A stretch of DNA of 64,000 nucleotides from Mycoplasmataceae bacterium (GTDB lineage: Bacteria > Bacillota_I > Bacilli_A > Mycoplasmatales > Mycoplasmoidaceae). Of this stretch, positions 9,915-22,080 are shown piece by piece. The position numbers and the translations under genes were made by a program. Under the pieces are notes generated by a model, which saw nothing but the letters and a program-made list of their open reading frames with translations, was not told where the DNA came from and did not search any database. Position 1 is the stretch's first letter, and each line of letters opens with the position of its first letter. The DNA lies in the NCBI GenBank assembly GCA_031290395.1, contig JAITNN010000018.1:26201-90200 (forward strand). Direction: 5' to 3'.

Positions 9915-11481
9915 TGAATAATCCTATCGCAGTCGAGAGAGAGAGAGAGAGAGAGCTCTTGAATCATATAAACAAAATAAGATTAATGAGTTAGAGCAAC
10001 GTCTTAATGATGGTATTATCATTAAGAATAATTATTTATCATTGAAACAATTGATTGAATTAGGCAATACCAAAGAACAAATAGATTTAGTTTTTCAATG
10101 AGGAAGTCAAAATCCACAAACTGGTTATTATTTTGATAGACAAGTAGAAAACTTTAGAGACTCTGCGATGTATTTGAAAAAAGTAGAGTCTATTAATGGC
10201 GGTGGAGATAATAAACTCATCATTGGTGATAACTATGATGCTTTGAACAATCTTTTGATTACACATAAAGAAAAAATTGATGTAATTTATATTGATCCAC
10301 CATACGGTATGAATAATGAGGGTGAGTTTGCTAAAACAAATTATGAAAACAAAATTGAACGTGATTCTTTATTGTCAATGCTCGAACCAAGGTTAGAAAT
10401 TGCAAAGCAATTGTTAAATGATGAAGGTGTAATTTTTTGTTCAATTGACGATAAAAATCAAGCATATGTTAAATTATTATTTGATAGAGTTTTTCAAAAC
10501 TCTAATTTTATTTCGAGTTTAATATGACACGCAAGACGCGGAGGGGGGAATGACACAAAGCTCGTTGCAGTAGATCACGAGTATATCATTGCATATGCAA
10601 AAAATAAAAATTCATGCTTATTAATAGGCAGAAAGAAAACAGATGATGATTTTGTTTTGCAAGATGAACATTTAAAAACACGAGGTAAGTATAATTTACA
10701 ACAATTTGATCGGGCCTCTCTTACATATACTTTAACGCTTGATTATCCAATAGAATGTCCAGATGGATCAAAACTTTTCCCTGGACATGTGAATAAATTA
10801 AAATGAGATCAGCGTAGAAAGAACACTGCTAAACGCAACGATTGGCGTTGGATGATGAGCGAAGAAACTTACAAAAAAGCCAAGGAAAATGATTTCATAG
10901 TTTTTGAAAAAAAGAACGGAGTATGAAGAGTAAAAGTTAAGACATATCAATTTATAGATTACAAATTAAAAAAGAAGGATAGACTATTAAAATTACGAAG
11001 CATCATAACCTCATCCAACACACAAGACGGGAGAAAAGATTTAGAAAATTTAGATATCAAATCTTTTGACTATCCTAAACCAGTTAAGTTAATAAGTGAT
11101 TTGATACAAAATTATGCGAAATCAAATGCAACAGTTTTAGACTTTTTTGCAGGTTCAGGTACGACTGCACAATCGGTTTTGGAATTAAATAAAGATGGTG
11201 GCAAAAGAAAAGTATTTTTATGTACGAACAATGATAAAGATGATAGAAATCCTAACGGCATTGCAAAAGACACCACTATTAAACGTTTGAAAAAAATTAA
11301 TATTCCTATTAATGTTTACGAAATCAATCAAGCAGAAATATATTCTGGTGATAACTCTTTATTAAATTTAATAGATGAGGTTGACTATGATTTACCTAAA
11401 TTTACATCTAGAATTAAAAAAATAGAATGAGTAACCAATAATTTCAAAGTTACTACTAGAGGTTTAATTAAAAAACCATAA
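9914..11481 (+). CDS. mod: Type III DNA methyltransferase (Mod), phase-variable, OFF in this copy
   Basis: Adenine-specific beta-class methyltransferase. Motif IV is IDPPYGMN (about residue 125), the target-recognition region follows, and motif I DFFAGSGTTA (about residue 405) comes late, which is the Mod order. The ATG at 9914, overlapping the tig stop, leads into a (GA)10 tract after seven codons. With the present tract the ATG frame stops at 9992. The methyltransferase frame is open from the tract to TAA 11479 but meets TAA 9919 upstream. Losing one GA (or gaining two) joins them to a 521-residue protein with an Arg-Glu repeat near its start. Internal UGA codons are Trp. res follows with a TAATG overlap. 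Confidence 0.9.
9935..9955 (+). repeat. (GA)10G phase-variation tract in mod
   Basis: A pure 21-base GA run inside the start of mod. Each unit change shifts the frame by two bases, so one in three lengths allows full-length Mod. The present length is an OFF length relative to ATG 9914. Confidence 0.95.
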
Positions 11482-13448
11482 TGATAGAAAGAATTAAATT
11501 TATTCAAGAAAATAAAGTTGATGAGTTATTAGCACTAACTAATGTTGAAGGCGAAAAAGATTATACTCTAAAAGCCCCAACCGGTAGTGGTAAAACATAT
11601 ATGGAAGGGTATTTGATTTCTAAATTACTTAATCAATATCCAAACGCAATAGTGATTTATCAATCTCTTTCCAAAGCCGGCCTAGCGAATCAAGCTTATG
11701 ATAAAATAATTAACCAATATCAATTTAATAATATTAATGCTTATTTAATTAACGCCGATTATTCTAATCAAGAGAGACCAACTGTTCCTCTAAATTACAA
11801 TGCTTATTTTCTTCCAAAAGATTTGTTCAAAAGTGGAGGCAATATCGAAATTGCTTTTAAAAATTTCTTAACATATGAAAATAATGACAAAACTAAATTT
11901 CTAATTCTAGATGAAGGACACATCGCCTCCAATAATATAGGTAAATATGCTGATGAATTCGATAGAATATTCGTGTTCACCGCAACTCCGCTCAAGGAAC
12001 AAATGCTACCAGGAAGATTTGTTGAACTTGATGAGGACGTTTGTATACAAGAAAATATTATTAAATCAAAAAAAGAAATTCACCAAAACGAATTAGAACT
12101 TTCTTTGAACAAACGACTAATTACAACGTTAAAAGATTGAAAAATAATTAAAGAACAATATAGAAGTAGCGGTATTAACCCGTGTTTGATTATTCAAATT
12201 TCTAACAAATTTAAAGGTAATAAAGAAAAAGAAGAGATCATCAATGTGCTCAATTCAAGTGGCATATTATGATACTATGATGATGCCAAAGGTTTTGAAA
12301 GTTCTGATCGAATAAACGACTTAAAGGGACAAAAATCGAAAGAAATTGCAAGAAAATATGTTGTCAGTGCCACATCCAATGTAGAAGTAGCAATTTTCAA
12401 GCTTGCATTTACAGAGGGTTTTGATATTCCACGGGCATGCTATCTATTACAAATAAGAAATACAGAAAGTGAAACATTAGATGAACAAGTCGTTGGTAGG
12501 ATTAGAAGAAATCCTTCATTAAAAGATTTTGATAACTGAACAAATAAACAAAAAGAGGATTTAATGATTGCTTATGTTAATGGTGTGGTTGAGCAAGAAA
12601 CTAAAAAAGTCAAATTTGTTCAAAGAACACATTCTTTGACATTCAAGACTACCACACTCATTAATAAAGTTCCTAGCATCTTGAATATTGCTAATCTTGA
12701 TCTAAATGCATATGATGGCATACCAATGAATATTTTCGAGTTAAATGACAAATGAAACATGTTGGATGGAAGAATTAAAAGTACCATTATTAAAAATAAC
12801 GGTGGTGATATAACAGAAAATGAATGAATCAAATATTGTTTAAATGTAGGGATACTAAACAGGAAAACATTCACTTTAAATTATCAAAATAATCTACGTG
12901 TTAGCGAAATTGAAGCAGAAATACAACAAAAAACATTCTATCGTAATGACAATAATTACATTATTTATATTAATAAATGAATATGAGAACACATCAATGA
13001 TAGAAGCAATGCTTACGATGTCGAAAGTTATGCAGAAGAAATCGTCGGAAATGAATTAGCAGATCCTTCTTTTGGGCTTACTAAATGAGGTAAAAATTGA
13101 TATAGTGGTTCAAAAGTAACATTTGAGTACTTTTTAAATCAAAAGGGGATGATGTTATTATCCCAACAACATCCAGATTTTTTCATTGTTAAAAACAACA
13201 AGAAATATTTAATAGAAGTTAAAAGCTATGTTAAATCTATAGCCCATAGTTTTGATAGTGATGACTACAAATCAAAGGTAGAATCCATCAAAAATCTTTA
13301 TCAAGAAGCTAGTAAAGTAACACAGCAAATTTTTGTAGTTATGCTACAAGATGAAGCACCGGCACATTTATGAACATCTTTTGTCTACGAAGACGGAAAA
13401 GTCAAAGAATTCTACGATGCAAATAAATTGAACTTCCTTATTTCCTAA
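11481..13448 (+). CDS. res: Type III restriction endonuclease (Res) subunit
   Basis: A 655-residue SF2 helicase-nuclease. Walker A is APTGSGKTYM (about residue 34), the Walker B/DEAD-like box is FLILDEGHIA (about 140), motif III is VFTATPL, and motif VI is DEQVVGRIRRNP (about 340). The C-terminal nuclease shows PDFFIVKNNKKYLIEVKSY, a PD-(D/E)xK signature (about 565). Res cuts DNA together with Mod after head-to-head translocation. At 655 residues it is shorter than many Res proteins. It overlaps mod by one base and ends four bases inside the convergent HAD gene. Confidence 0.92.
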
Positions 13449-14143
13449 ATATCTGAACTATCTTTTTTATAGTAGTTAAAAATGATTTCTTCTAAGTTGA
13501 TTTGCTCTGGCAAATCAACTGAATAATTAGCCTCCAGTTTAATCGTATCATCATAATTAGCAATAGCTACTGAATATATTCCCACATGGTTATATTCACG
13601 TATTCCATCAATGTGATCTTCTAGGCCGATACATTCATCAGTCCGTAGACCGAGATAATGCAAAGCAAACAGCACATTAGATACATTGGTTTTTTCTTTG
13701 GCAGATAGGCTTGAGAGTTGGTGTACAGAGTAATCACTAATGTAATCAAACTTGTTGTTTAACTCCATACACTTCATTTCTAGTTTGGCATTTGCAGATG
13801 TACTAACAGCAATTAGTTTTAAATCACGTTCTTTGGCATGATCAATAAGTTGTTTAACTCCGTTAATGATGTCATTTTTAGTAAGACCGTGTTTAATTAA
13901 ATGTATGAACAAATCATTTTTCTCATCGACAATTTCTCCGAGGACTTTATCTGTAAGTTTTAATTTATATCGCTTAGCGATCTCTTTAGCAATCCATAGT
14001 CGTGGTTTTCCAGCATAGTGCTTTCATTCCGTGTGAAGCAATGCAACACCGTGAAAACTATAAATACTCTTCCAAGCAAGAAAGTGAAAATGTGATAAAT
14101 TTGTAATTACCCCATCAATATCAAAAACAATTGCCTTTAACAT
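13445..14143 (-). CDS. HAD-superfamily hydrolase (beta-phosphoglucomutase-like)
   Basis: A 232-residue protein starting MLKAIVFDIDGVITN, the DxDG nucleophile motif of HAD subfamily I, with a helical cap (SHFHFLAWKSIY). Motif II is IAVSTSANAK and motif IV is IGLEDHIDGI (ED). This is the pattern of beta-phosphoglucomutases and related sugar phosphatases. The exact substrate cannot be told. Its end overlaps the convergent res gene by four bases. It lies one base after the ylxM stop, so it probably belongs to the end of the asp23-ylxM transcript. Confidence 0.8.
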
Positions 14144-14144
14144 A

Positions 14145-14453
14145 TTACACTTTCTCGATCTGTATTAGTTTTTCTCTCAAACCTTTGTCTGCAACTTGAT
14201 TATAAACTTTTGCTCGAGCATTCGCTTTCTTATACAAACCAAGTTTATCTTCATAATCATTTAAAAGCTTTTTACTATGCTTGATACTATCGGCTATTGC
14301 CATAGCTGATACATGATATTTAGTAGCCACCTCTTGAAAAGATAGATCATTAAGAAAATAATCATCTAAATAAGTCAATTGTTTTTTAGTGAATAGTTTT
14401 TGATAATACATTAGTAACTCGCTGTATTTAACGATCTCTTTATTATTCGCCAT
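14145..14453 (-). CDS. ylxM: YlxM/p13-like DNA-binding protein (UPF0122)
   Basis: A 102-residue protein with a sigma-factor region-4-like helix-turn-helix (LTYLDDYFLNDLSFQEVATKY, then VSAMAIADSIK). YlxM genes usually sit with ftsY or ffh and take part in the SRP pathway, which the location directly after ftsY supports. I chose ATG 14453 because AAGGAG lies ten bases before it. A TTG at 14462 would be too close to that site. It overlaps the ftsY end. Confidence 0.85.
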   Translation of the reverse strand: MANNKEIVKYSELLMYYQKLFTKKQLTYLDDYFLNDLSFQEVATKYHVSAMAIADSIKHSKKLLNDYEDKLGLYKKANARAKVYNQVADKGLREKLIQIEKV

Positions 14454-15474
14454 TAATTTCAAGCTCCTTTGTTAATCCATGAATAAACATCTCTAAATCA
14501 AATGGTTCTAAATCATTCAATGATTCTCCAAGCCCCATGAATTTAACTGGTAAATTAAATGCATCCTTAATGGAAAGAATAATGCCGCCTTTGGAAGTGC
14601 TATCCATTTTAGTTAAGATAATCCCCGTAACTTTAGTTACTTCATTAAAAGCTTTAGCTTGGTTAATGCCAGATTGACCAGTTGTTGCATCTATGACAAG
14701 CAGTGATTCAATTGGTTGCTCGCCATCAAAACGTTTAATGACATTATCAATTTTTTTTAGCTCATTCATTAAATTGATCTTATTTTGAAGACGCCCAGAA
14801 GTATCACAGATTAAAATATCAATGTTATTTTTCTTAGCAAAATCTAATCCGCCAAAAACAACGCTTGCCGGATCTTGTCCATCTTTCTGTGGCTTATGAA
14901 TATCCACACCAATTCGTTTTGCTCAAACATCTAGTTGGGCAATCGCACCGGCTCTAAAAGTATCAGCTGCTACTAAGCATACTTTGTGTCCTTCGTTTTT
15001 ATATTTCTGAGCTAACTTTGCAATACTAGTGGTTTTGCCAACACCATTAACACCTGTAACTAAGATTACATTAGTTTTATTTGGTATGAATTTCATGCCA
15101 CTATCAACATCGGTATCTTGAATATAATATATGAATAGTTTATCTACGATAACTTGTTTAATTAATTTTGGATCGGTGACATTTTGATATTTCAATTCTT
15201 CAACAATTGCATCAAGTATTTTTTTGCTAGAACTAGTACCAATATCAAATAGTAATAATGTTTCTTCAATTTTTTCGATTAGTTCATCATCAAGTCGACG
15301 GTATTTGGTAGCAATTTCGTTAATTGATTGATTTAAAATACTTGATGATTTTTTTAAACCTTGATCAAATTTCTTTTGTTCAATTTCAATTTTTTCTTGA
15401 TTTACTTGGGCAATCTGTGTAGAAACTTTTTTCTTGCGCGAAAGTAAATCTTTGAGCTTGCTAAAAATACCCAT
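14443..15474 (-). CDS. ftsY: Signal recognition particle receptor FtsY
   Basis: A 343-residue SRP-family GTPase. The charged N-terminal region starts MGIFSKLKDLLSRKKK and the NG domain follows: VTGVNGVGKTTS (G1), AADTFRAGAIAQL, CDTSGRLQN (G3), LTKMDSTSKGG (G4) and GLGESLNDLEPF. It docks SRP-ribosome complexes at the membrane. The long acidic A domain of some FtsY proteins is short here. It lies between smc and ylxM as in other Firmicutes. Confidence 0.96.
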
Positions 15475-15476
15475 AG

Positions 15477-18431
15477 CTATTCTTCAATCTTGTCTGTACC
15501 GTAATCTTTAGCTTGTGCTAAAGATACTTTAAATAAGCTAGTTACACCTTTAGTTTGCATTGTTGCACCAAAGAGAACATCACAACGTTCCATTGTACCA
15601 GGACGGTGGGTAATAACTACGAATTGGGTTTTGCTAGCATTCTCATGAATAATATTCCCAAAGCGTTCCACATTTGCTGGATCAAGTGCAGATTCGGCTT
15701 CATCCAAAATAACTAGCGGGAAGCTCTTATTTTTTAGAATAGCAAATAAAATTGATAATGCCACTAATGTTTTTTCTCCGCCCGATAATAAGTTCAAGTG
15801 TGCCATATTCTTGCCTGGAGGAGTGGCACTAACATCAATCCCTGAAGTTAAAACATTTTCTGGATCAACATATTCAACATGGCATGAACCACCACCAAAT
15901 AAGTATTTAAATACAGTAGGTAGTGTCTCATTGACTGAATCAATAGTCTTAGTAAAGTCCTCTTTAGCTTTCACATCAAGTTCTCTAATAGCCTCAACAA
16001 TGTCTGCTTTCGCTTTTTCAAGTTCTTTTTGTTGTTCTAATAATTCTTCATAACGTTTTTGTTTTGATTCTAATTCATCAATCGCTTCCATATTGATAGA
16101 ACCTAAACGATCAATTTCAGATTGTAGTTTACTAATGGTTTCGCGAGCTTGATTATCAGACATTGGTAATTCTGAATTGTAATGTTCACTAGCATATTCA
16201 ATTGTCATATGGTAGTTTTGGCTAATTTTATTACGAGCATTCTCCACCACAGCTTCACAACGAACTTTTTCAGTTTCATGTGCCGCAACAGTATCACGGT
16301 GTTTGTCAATCATGAATCTTAACTCCGTTAATTTTGCTTCCAAATCATCAACTTTGGCTTTGTGAATAGATTTATTTTGACGTGAAACACTTAATTCTTC
16401 AGAAACTTTATCTTTTCGTGAATTTAATTTAGCAATTTGATCATTTAATGTTTGCTCACTTCATTGTTCGCGTTTATCAGTTAAATCATGACGTTTTACT
16501 AGCTGGTCGTAGTCCATTTCGTATTTGTAAAGTTGGCCTTCACTAGCACGAACGACTTCGTCATAACGTGATAAGAGAAGTTTCTTTTCATTTTGTTTAA
16601 AAGTAACTTCGTTTAATTCAGAGGTAGTTTTATCTAAATCAATACGGTAATTGATCAACTCACCATCTAAAGTGTTAAATTCTTTTTCAAGCTCAACTAA
16701 TTTGCCTTCTAAATTTACAGACATAAGTGGGTTGATTCTATTAAACCCACCAGTAATGACACCGCCTGGAGCCACAATATCGCCATCTAATGAAATAACA
16801 CGATACATTTGATATGTGTACTTGGACAAAATAGCAGCAGTAATTAAATCATTAGCAATGACTACATTACCTAATAGGTAATTAAATGCATTGGCATAAG
16901 TATTATCAAATTCAACAAGATTATTGGCAGTATTCACAAATCCTTCTTGCATTTTTAATACTTCCAAATGCTCGTCTTTCACTGCGCGAGGTTTAATCGT
17001 ATCCAATGGTAAGAATGTCGCTCGACCACTTCTATTTCTTTTTAAAAAATCAACCGCAATTTTTGCATCATCAGTTGTGTCAACAATAACATTCTGAATG
17101 TTTTTACCTAATGCTGTGAGAATTGCTTTTTCGTATTCTTCTTTTACATTAAGGAAATCACGAACTACCCCACGAACACCACTTAATGCTTGACGATTTT
17201 CTACAATTGTTTTTACACCAATATCTAAATGACTACGCGATTCAATTGCATCACGAATATTTTTTACTTCCATGCGAGTCTCAGCTAAACGAATAGAATG
17301 CTTACTAGAAAGATCCATTAATTCATTACGCTTGGAAGTAAGCTTTTCCACAGTGTCGTTATAAGCCTCAATTTCACCTTGTAATTTTTCAGCTTTCTTT
17401 TTGGCATCTTCTAATTCATATTTAGTAGTAGCTAATAGTTGACGATAAGCTTCTGCTTTCTTTTCAACATTGTCTCCAAAGATATCACCTTCAAGCTTAT
17501 TTTTAATGTTAGATTTTTTTAACTCAACTTTATTGATTTGCTCAATTAAGTCAGTTAATTCCTGAGTTAAAACTTCAATGTTTTTATCAGCAATTTCCAT
17601 TTTTTCTTTAGAAAGCTTTAAAGACTCAATCATCGCCTTGGTATCGGGTTCAAATATTTCCAATTCATTACGAGCGTTTTTAAGTTCGCTGGTAATTTTA
17701 ATTAATTTCTCTTGAAAAAATTTAAGGTCTTTAACGGTAATAGTTAAATCTAAATGCATTAACTCTTTACGTTTCTCGGCAAATACTTTTGCTTTTTCAG
17801 CTTGTTTTGATAATTTTTTAACATCATTGCCTAATTCATTGGTGATGTCCATAATACGGTTTAAATTTTCTTCAGTGCGTGCTAATTGGGCATTAGATTC
17901 ATCTTTTTTCTTAGTATATAGTCCAATGCCTGCTGCTTCCTCAAAAATCGTTCTACGGTCCTCTGGCTTCGCTTCCACGAATCATTGTACCGTACCTTGT
18001 GAGATGATTCCCAACGACCCTTTAGAAAGACCGGTATCTAGAAAAATATCTTGAATGTCTTTCAAACGGCATGGTTCACCGTTAATAAAATATTCGTTGA
18101 TACCAGCACCACGCGTTAATCTCCGCGTGATGGCCACTTCTTTACCATCATAATGTAAAGACTTAGCTGCATTATTAAAAGTTAGCGTTACTTCAGCGTG
18201 TTTGGACTGATCATGCCCTTTGGAACCGTGAAAAATAATATCTTCGCTAGTTTTGCCACGTAATGTTTTACTACTTCTTTCACCAAGTACTCACTTAATG
18301 GCATCAACAATGTTGGACTTGCCACTACCGTTTGGTCCTACCACTCCTGACATTGATTGTGAAAAATCAATGGTAACATTCTGTGCAAATGATTTGAATC
18401 CGTTTGCTTTAAAACTTTTTAAAAAGATCAT
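15477..18431 (-). CDS. smc: Chromosome partition/condensation protein SMC
   Basis: A 984-residue ATPase. The N-terminal head has GFKSFAQNVTIDF and the Walker A GPNGSGKSNIVDAI (about residues 30-45). Two long coiled coils flank the hinge near residues 450-600 (VKTIVENRQALSGVRGVVRD). The C-terminal head has the signature LNLLSGGEKTLVALS and the Walker B FPLVILDEAESALDP. It compacts and segregates the chromosome with ScpAB. Several UGA-Trp codons are present. It starts one base after the rnc stop and is shorter than the usual 1180 residues, mostly in the coiled coil. Confidence 0.96.
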
Positions 18432-18432
18432 A

Positions 18433-19095
18433 TTATCGCCCCTTAACTAATTTCTTGTAAGCATCTTTGGCAGCTTGCATCTCAGCATCTTTAATTTTGC
18501 TACCATGACCTATGCCGCTCTTCTTAGAGTTAACATAAACTTCCGACCAATAATCACCATTAACATTATGTACAAGTTTGTAAGTGATGCTATGCTTAGG
18601 AAATTTTTGTGCATATTCTTGTAACATTGATTTATAGTCTAAGTTTTCATTTAAAGAGTGAATTTCATACAAATGAATAATAGTTTGTTTGAGAATAGTT
18701 TGGCACTTAATGAGGCCTTGATCTAAATAAACAGCACCAATAAAAGCTTCAAACACATCCTCAAGAATGTTATCTGATATTTGATTTAGTCCTCGAAGTG
18801 AATCACCAATTTTGATCATTCTTTCCAAATTAAGTACTTTTGCTGCTTTAACTAATGTTTTGGATTGAACAATAACAATACGAGCTTTTGATAAAGCGCC
18901 CTCATCCATATCTTTGTATTTTTTATAGAGATGTTCACTAACAAGCAATTCAATAACCGCATCACCTAAAAACTCTAATTTTTCATAATCAATAGTTTGT
19001 CTAGTATCGTGAGCATATGAAGAATGAGTAAAAGCCTCTTCATAGATAGCATAGTTTTTCGGTTTGATGTTAAACTGTTTAAGAAGTGAATTCAT
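18433..19095 (-). CDS. rnc: Ribonuclease III
   Basis: A 220-residue double-strand RNA endonuclease. The catalytic signature LEFLGDAVIELLVSEHLY lies at about residues 40-57, and DNILEDVFEAFIGAVYLDQG carries the second acidic site. A C-terminal dsRNA-binding domain ends GHGSKIKDAEMQAAKDAY. It processes rRNA precursors. The start overlaps the plsX stop (TAATG) and smc follows after one base, so expression is coupled. Confidence 0.96.
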   Translation of the reverse strand: MNSLLKQFNIKPKNYAIYEEAFTHSSYAHDTRQTIDYEKLEFLGDAVIELLVSEHLYKKYKDMDEGALSKARIVIVQSKTLVKAAKVLNLERMIKIGDSLRGLNQISDNILEDVFEAFIGAVYLDQGLIKCQTILKQTIIHLYEIHSLNENLDYKSMLQEYAQKFPKHSITYKLVHNVNGDYWSEVYVNSKKSGIGHGSKIKDAEMQAAKDAYKKLVKGR

Positions 19096-20075
19096 TATTT
19101 TTTTCCAATTGCCTTGCTAATTTTGGTTACAACATCTTTTTCAACGGCTTCATATAACATTCTAATCGCCGAACTAAATTGCTGTTCATCAGCACTACCA
19201 TGAGTCTTTACAGCAATTTTTTGTAAACCCATTACAAAAGCACCAGCATTATTTTTATAGTCAAATGTTTTACTAATGCCTTTAATTGCAAATATCGATG
19301 TGATGGCACCTAATCAATTATAAAATTTCTTGTATTCAGATTTTAAGGCAGTTTTGATTGCCAATAATCCACCTTCAAGTGATTTGAGTGTAATGTTGCC
19401 GACAAAGCCATCTGTTACAGCCACATCTACCACACCATTCAATAACCCTCTTGGTTCTACGAAACCAACAAAATTAATGGATTTATCAGCTTTTAATAAA
19501 TTGTAGGCATCTTTGTGGTAAGCAAACCCCTTGTCAATTTCTGTTCCAATATTCACTATGCCAATTTTTGGGGAAGCGATGTTGCGGATTTCTTGACAAT
19601 AGATCGCACCCATAAGCGCAAATTGGTATAGATCTTCTCCAGTACATTCCTTGTTTGCACCAACATCCAACATCATAAATCCTTTTTTATTGATAGAAGG
19701 AATGTACGGCATAAAAGCTGGTTTATTAATACCATTAATTATTTTTAATAAGAAATATGACATCGGTACATAACAAATGCTAGACCCAGCTGATAACACG
19801 CCATCACCTTTACCTTCTTGAACCAATTGAATGGCTTTATACATTGAAGAATCAGTTTTGCGCATTGCAATCATCGCACTATCATCCATAGTGATCACAT
19901 CATTAGCATTCACTACTTCAAAATCATCGTTAGGTTTTAGGCGAGCCTTTATTTCGGCTTCTCGACCCACTAAAACGAATTGAACATCGTTATGTTTACT
20001 TTTAAATTTACGACAGGCTTTAATGGCTTCTGAAATATCGTTTTCAAAACCCATTACATCAATTACTAATCTCAT
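19095..20075 (-). CDS. plsX: Phosphate acyltransferase PlsX
   Basis: A 326-residue protein starting MRLVIDVMGFENDISEAI. In the family the start is (I)AIDAMGGD, so the usual GGD is changed to GFE here. Later segments are typical: GVLSAGSSICYV, MLDVGANKECTGEDLYQFA, IGIVNIGTEIDKG and VAVTDGFVGNITLKSLEG. It turns acyl-ACP into acyl-phosphate for phospholipid synthesis. In organisms without fatty acid synthesis it works with FakA products, and fakA is the neighbour. One UGA-Trp codon joins the last 80 residues. Confidence 0.92.
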
Positions 20076-20104
20076 AAAAACGTCAATAATTATAGTGTTA
20101 ATTA

Positions 20105-21796
20105 CTACTGGATTGCGATATAAAACGAGTAAGTAGGTTGATTCCCAGTTACGGTGCTAACTTTTAAGTTATGTGTTTCCGCTAAATATTTACGAATAAA
20201 CTTAACATCTTTGATTTCTGCATCAATTCCGCAAATCACACACGCTGTTTTTGCCTTACGCTTATTAGCAATTAGCTTATCACACAATTCTCGAATCACA
20301 TTTTGTAAATTGTGATTTGCCGAAATAACTTTTTTATCCATAATACCAATGAAGTCACGTTTTTTAACTTCAATATGCGAATATTTGACAAATTTACTAG
20401 AAACAGAAATCTTTCCAACTTCTGTATCGTTAATAATGTTATCCATTCCCTTAACATTGCTTCCTAAATCTTGAATCGGATCAAATGATAAGCAAGACAA
20501 ATATGAAGCAGCGATATCATGAGCATTGATAATCTCAATTTTCACATCATTAGATGTGAGTTCAGATGCTTCTTTAGCTGCAAGCACGACATTTGAATCA
20601 TCCACAATAATAATGACATGGTCCACATTTGTTTCACGAATCTTATCAACAAATTCTTGGATCGATGGGTTTCCAGAAACTTCTGTGTTAATAGTGTTAG
20701 GAATATTCAATGAATCATTGTATATTTTAGCCAATTGTGCTGATGGTACTGTTGCCACTACTTTAACGCCTGAAGGTATCTTACGCTTGGCCTGAATATG
20801 CTCTTGAATGTTTTCAAGAGTGGTGCCTGGATTTCTCTCAAGAAATTGTAAAGTCATGTTTTCTACTTTAACTTTATTAAACTCACCATATTGAGCACCA
20901 ATTTCCAATACGCGGTATGGAGTTATTGTGTGGACGTGTACTTTTACAATATCACCATCAACAACTACGGCAAGAGAATCACCAATTTTAGTTAATTGCT
21001 TTTTAAAATATTTAATATCAAATGTTGATTTGTGAGATTGCTTTAGTGACACTCTTGATTTTAATGTCATAATAAATTCACAACAATAACCAAATCCAAC
21101 ATTTGAATCTTCTAATTTATCAATAAAAGATTTTTTTGCCTCAATTTTTTTAAGTGACATTTTTTTCATTGGAGCCAATGATTTAGAATCTTTTAGGGCA
21201 ACTAACATGCCATCAAAGAAACGACATAATCCATAGCCGCCAGAGTCAACCACACCAACTTCTTTTAATTCTCGTAATAACTCAGGAGTCTTTAACAATA
21301 TCGCTTGGGCTTCTTTACAAGCAGTTTCCATTACATCTTCAATCGATTTGAAATTACGTTTTTTCAAAAGGTTCTCAGCAGTCACACGGATGACCGTTAA
21401 AATGGTTCCTTCCACAGGACTAGCAACTGCAGCATAGGCAACATTTTTAGCTGCTGTAAATGCACTTACAAAATCCAAAACACCAATTTCGGTTTTTCCT
21501 TCATGTAAAACTGATGTAAAGCCTTTAATAATCTGCGAAAAGATAACCCCAGAGTTCCCACGAGCATTCATTAATAAGCCACGAGAAAACTGTTTGCCTA
21601 ATAATTGAATGTCTGTGTAATCTATATTACGAATTGCATCAATCGCACCATTAATGGTGATCATCATGTTAGTCCCAGTATCACCATCTGGTACAGGGAA
21701 TACGTTTAATTCATTAATGTACTCATGTTCGCTACTAATAGCCTCACCACCAGCTATAAACATTTCTTTCAACTTTGTCGCATTTAAATTAATCAT
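20105..21796 (-). CDS. fakA: Fatty acid kinase catalytic subunit (DAK2 / YloV family)
   Basis: A 563-residue protein. The N-terminal DhaL-like kinase domain has FPVPDGDTGTNMMITINGA (Mg/ATP-binding Asp cluster, residues about 33-50) and RGLLMNARGNSGVIFSQIIKG. The middle has VVDSGGYGLCRFF, and the C-terminal DegV-like half follows. FakA with a FakB lipid carrier phosphorylates exogenous fatty acids, feeding PlsX. No fakB is visible in the window. The gene is co-directional with asp23 (TAATG overlap) and plsX (gap of 29 bases). Confidence 0.9.
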   Translation of the reverse strand: MINLNATKLKEMFIAGGEAISSEHEYINELNVFPVPDGDTGTNMMITINGAIDAIRNIDYTDIQLLGKQFSRGLLMNARGNSGVIFSQIIKGFTSVLHEGKTEIGVLDFVSAFTAAKNVAYAAVASPVEGTILTVIRVTAENLLKKRNFKSIEDVMETACKEAQAILLKTPELLRELKEVGVVDSGGYGLCRFFDGMLVALKDSKSLAPMKKMSLKKIEAKKSFIDKLEDSNVGFGYCCEFIMTLKSRVSLKQSHKSTFDIKYFKKQLTKIGDSLAVVVDGDIVKVHVHTITPYRVLEIGAQYGEFNKVKVENMTLQFLERNPGTTLENIQEHIQAKRKIPSGVKVVATVPSAQLAKIYNDSLNIPNTINTEVSGNPSIQEFVDKIRETNVDHVIIIVDDSNVVLAAKEASELTSNDVKIEIINAHDIAASYLSCLSFDPIQDLGSNVKGMDNIINDTEVGKISVSSKFVKYSHIEVKKRDFIGIMDKKVISANHNLQNVIRELCDKLIANKRKAKTACVICGIDAEIKDVKFIRKYLAETHNLKVSTVTGNQPTYSFYIAIQ

Positions 21797-22074
21797 TATG
21801 TGCCTCCATGAACAGTCACATTAACAACAACACTATATAAGTCAAATGATTTCTTGATATTAAAATACACATTGTCTTGAATTTCACGTGCAATTTGAAA
21901 CACATTCACGATTGGTGACAATGGCTTAAAAATGATGTTTAGAGCTGTGTGGTTGTCATTAATTGTCACACTGAAATCTTCATTAACATTCACGCCTGGT
22001 GTTTTAGCAACAATATTCGCTACTAAACGTATTACCAAACTCTCATCATAATTGATACGATCAACTTTTGACAT
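21796..22074 (-). CDS. Asp23/Gls24-family protein (YloU-like)
   Basis: A 92-residue protein, MSKVDRINYDESLVIRLV, with the alternating hydrophobic strands of the Asp23/Gls24 fold. It heads the fakA-plsX-rnc-smc-ftsY-ylxM operon, as in many Firmicutes. I chose ATG 22074. A longer GTG start at 22128 would place the promoter -10 box inside the coding region. With ATG 22074 a TATAAT lies just six bases before the start codon, implying a leaderless mRNA. The role of the family is poorly known (membrane or envelope related). Confidence 0.85.
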   Translation of the reverse strand: MSKVDRINYDESLVIRLVANIVAKTPGVNVNEDFSVTINDNHTALNIIFKPLSPIVNVFQIAREIQDNVYFNIKKSFDLYSVVVNVTVHGGT

Positions 22075-22080
22075 GCACCA

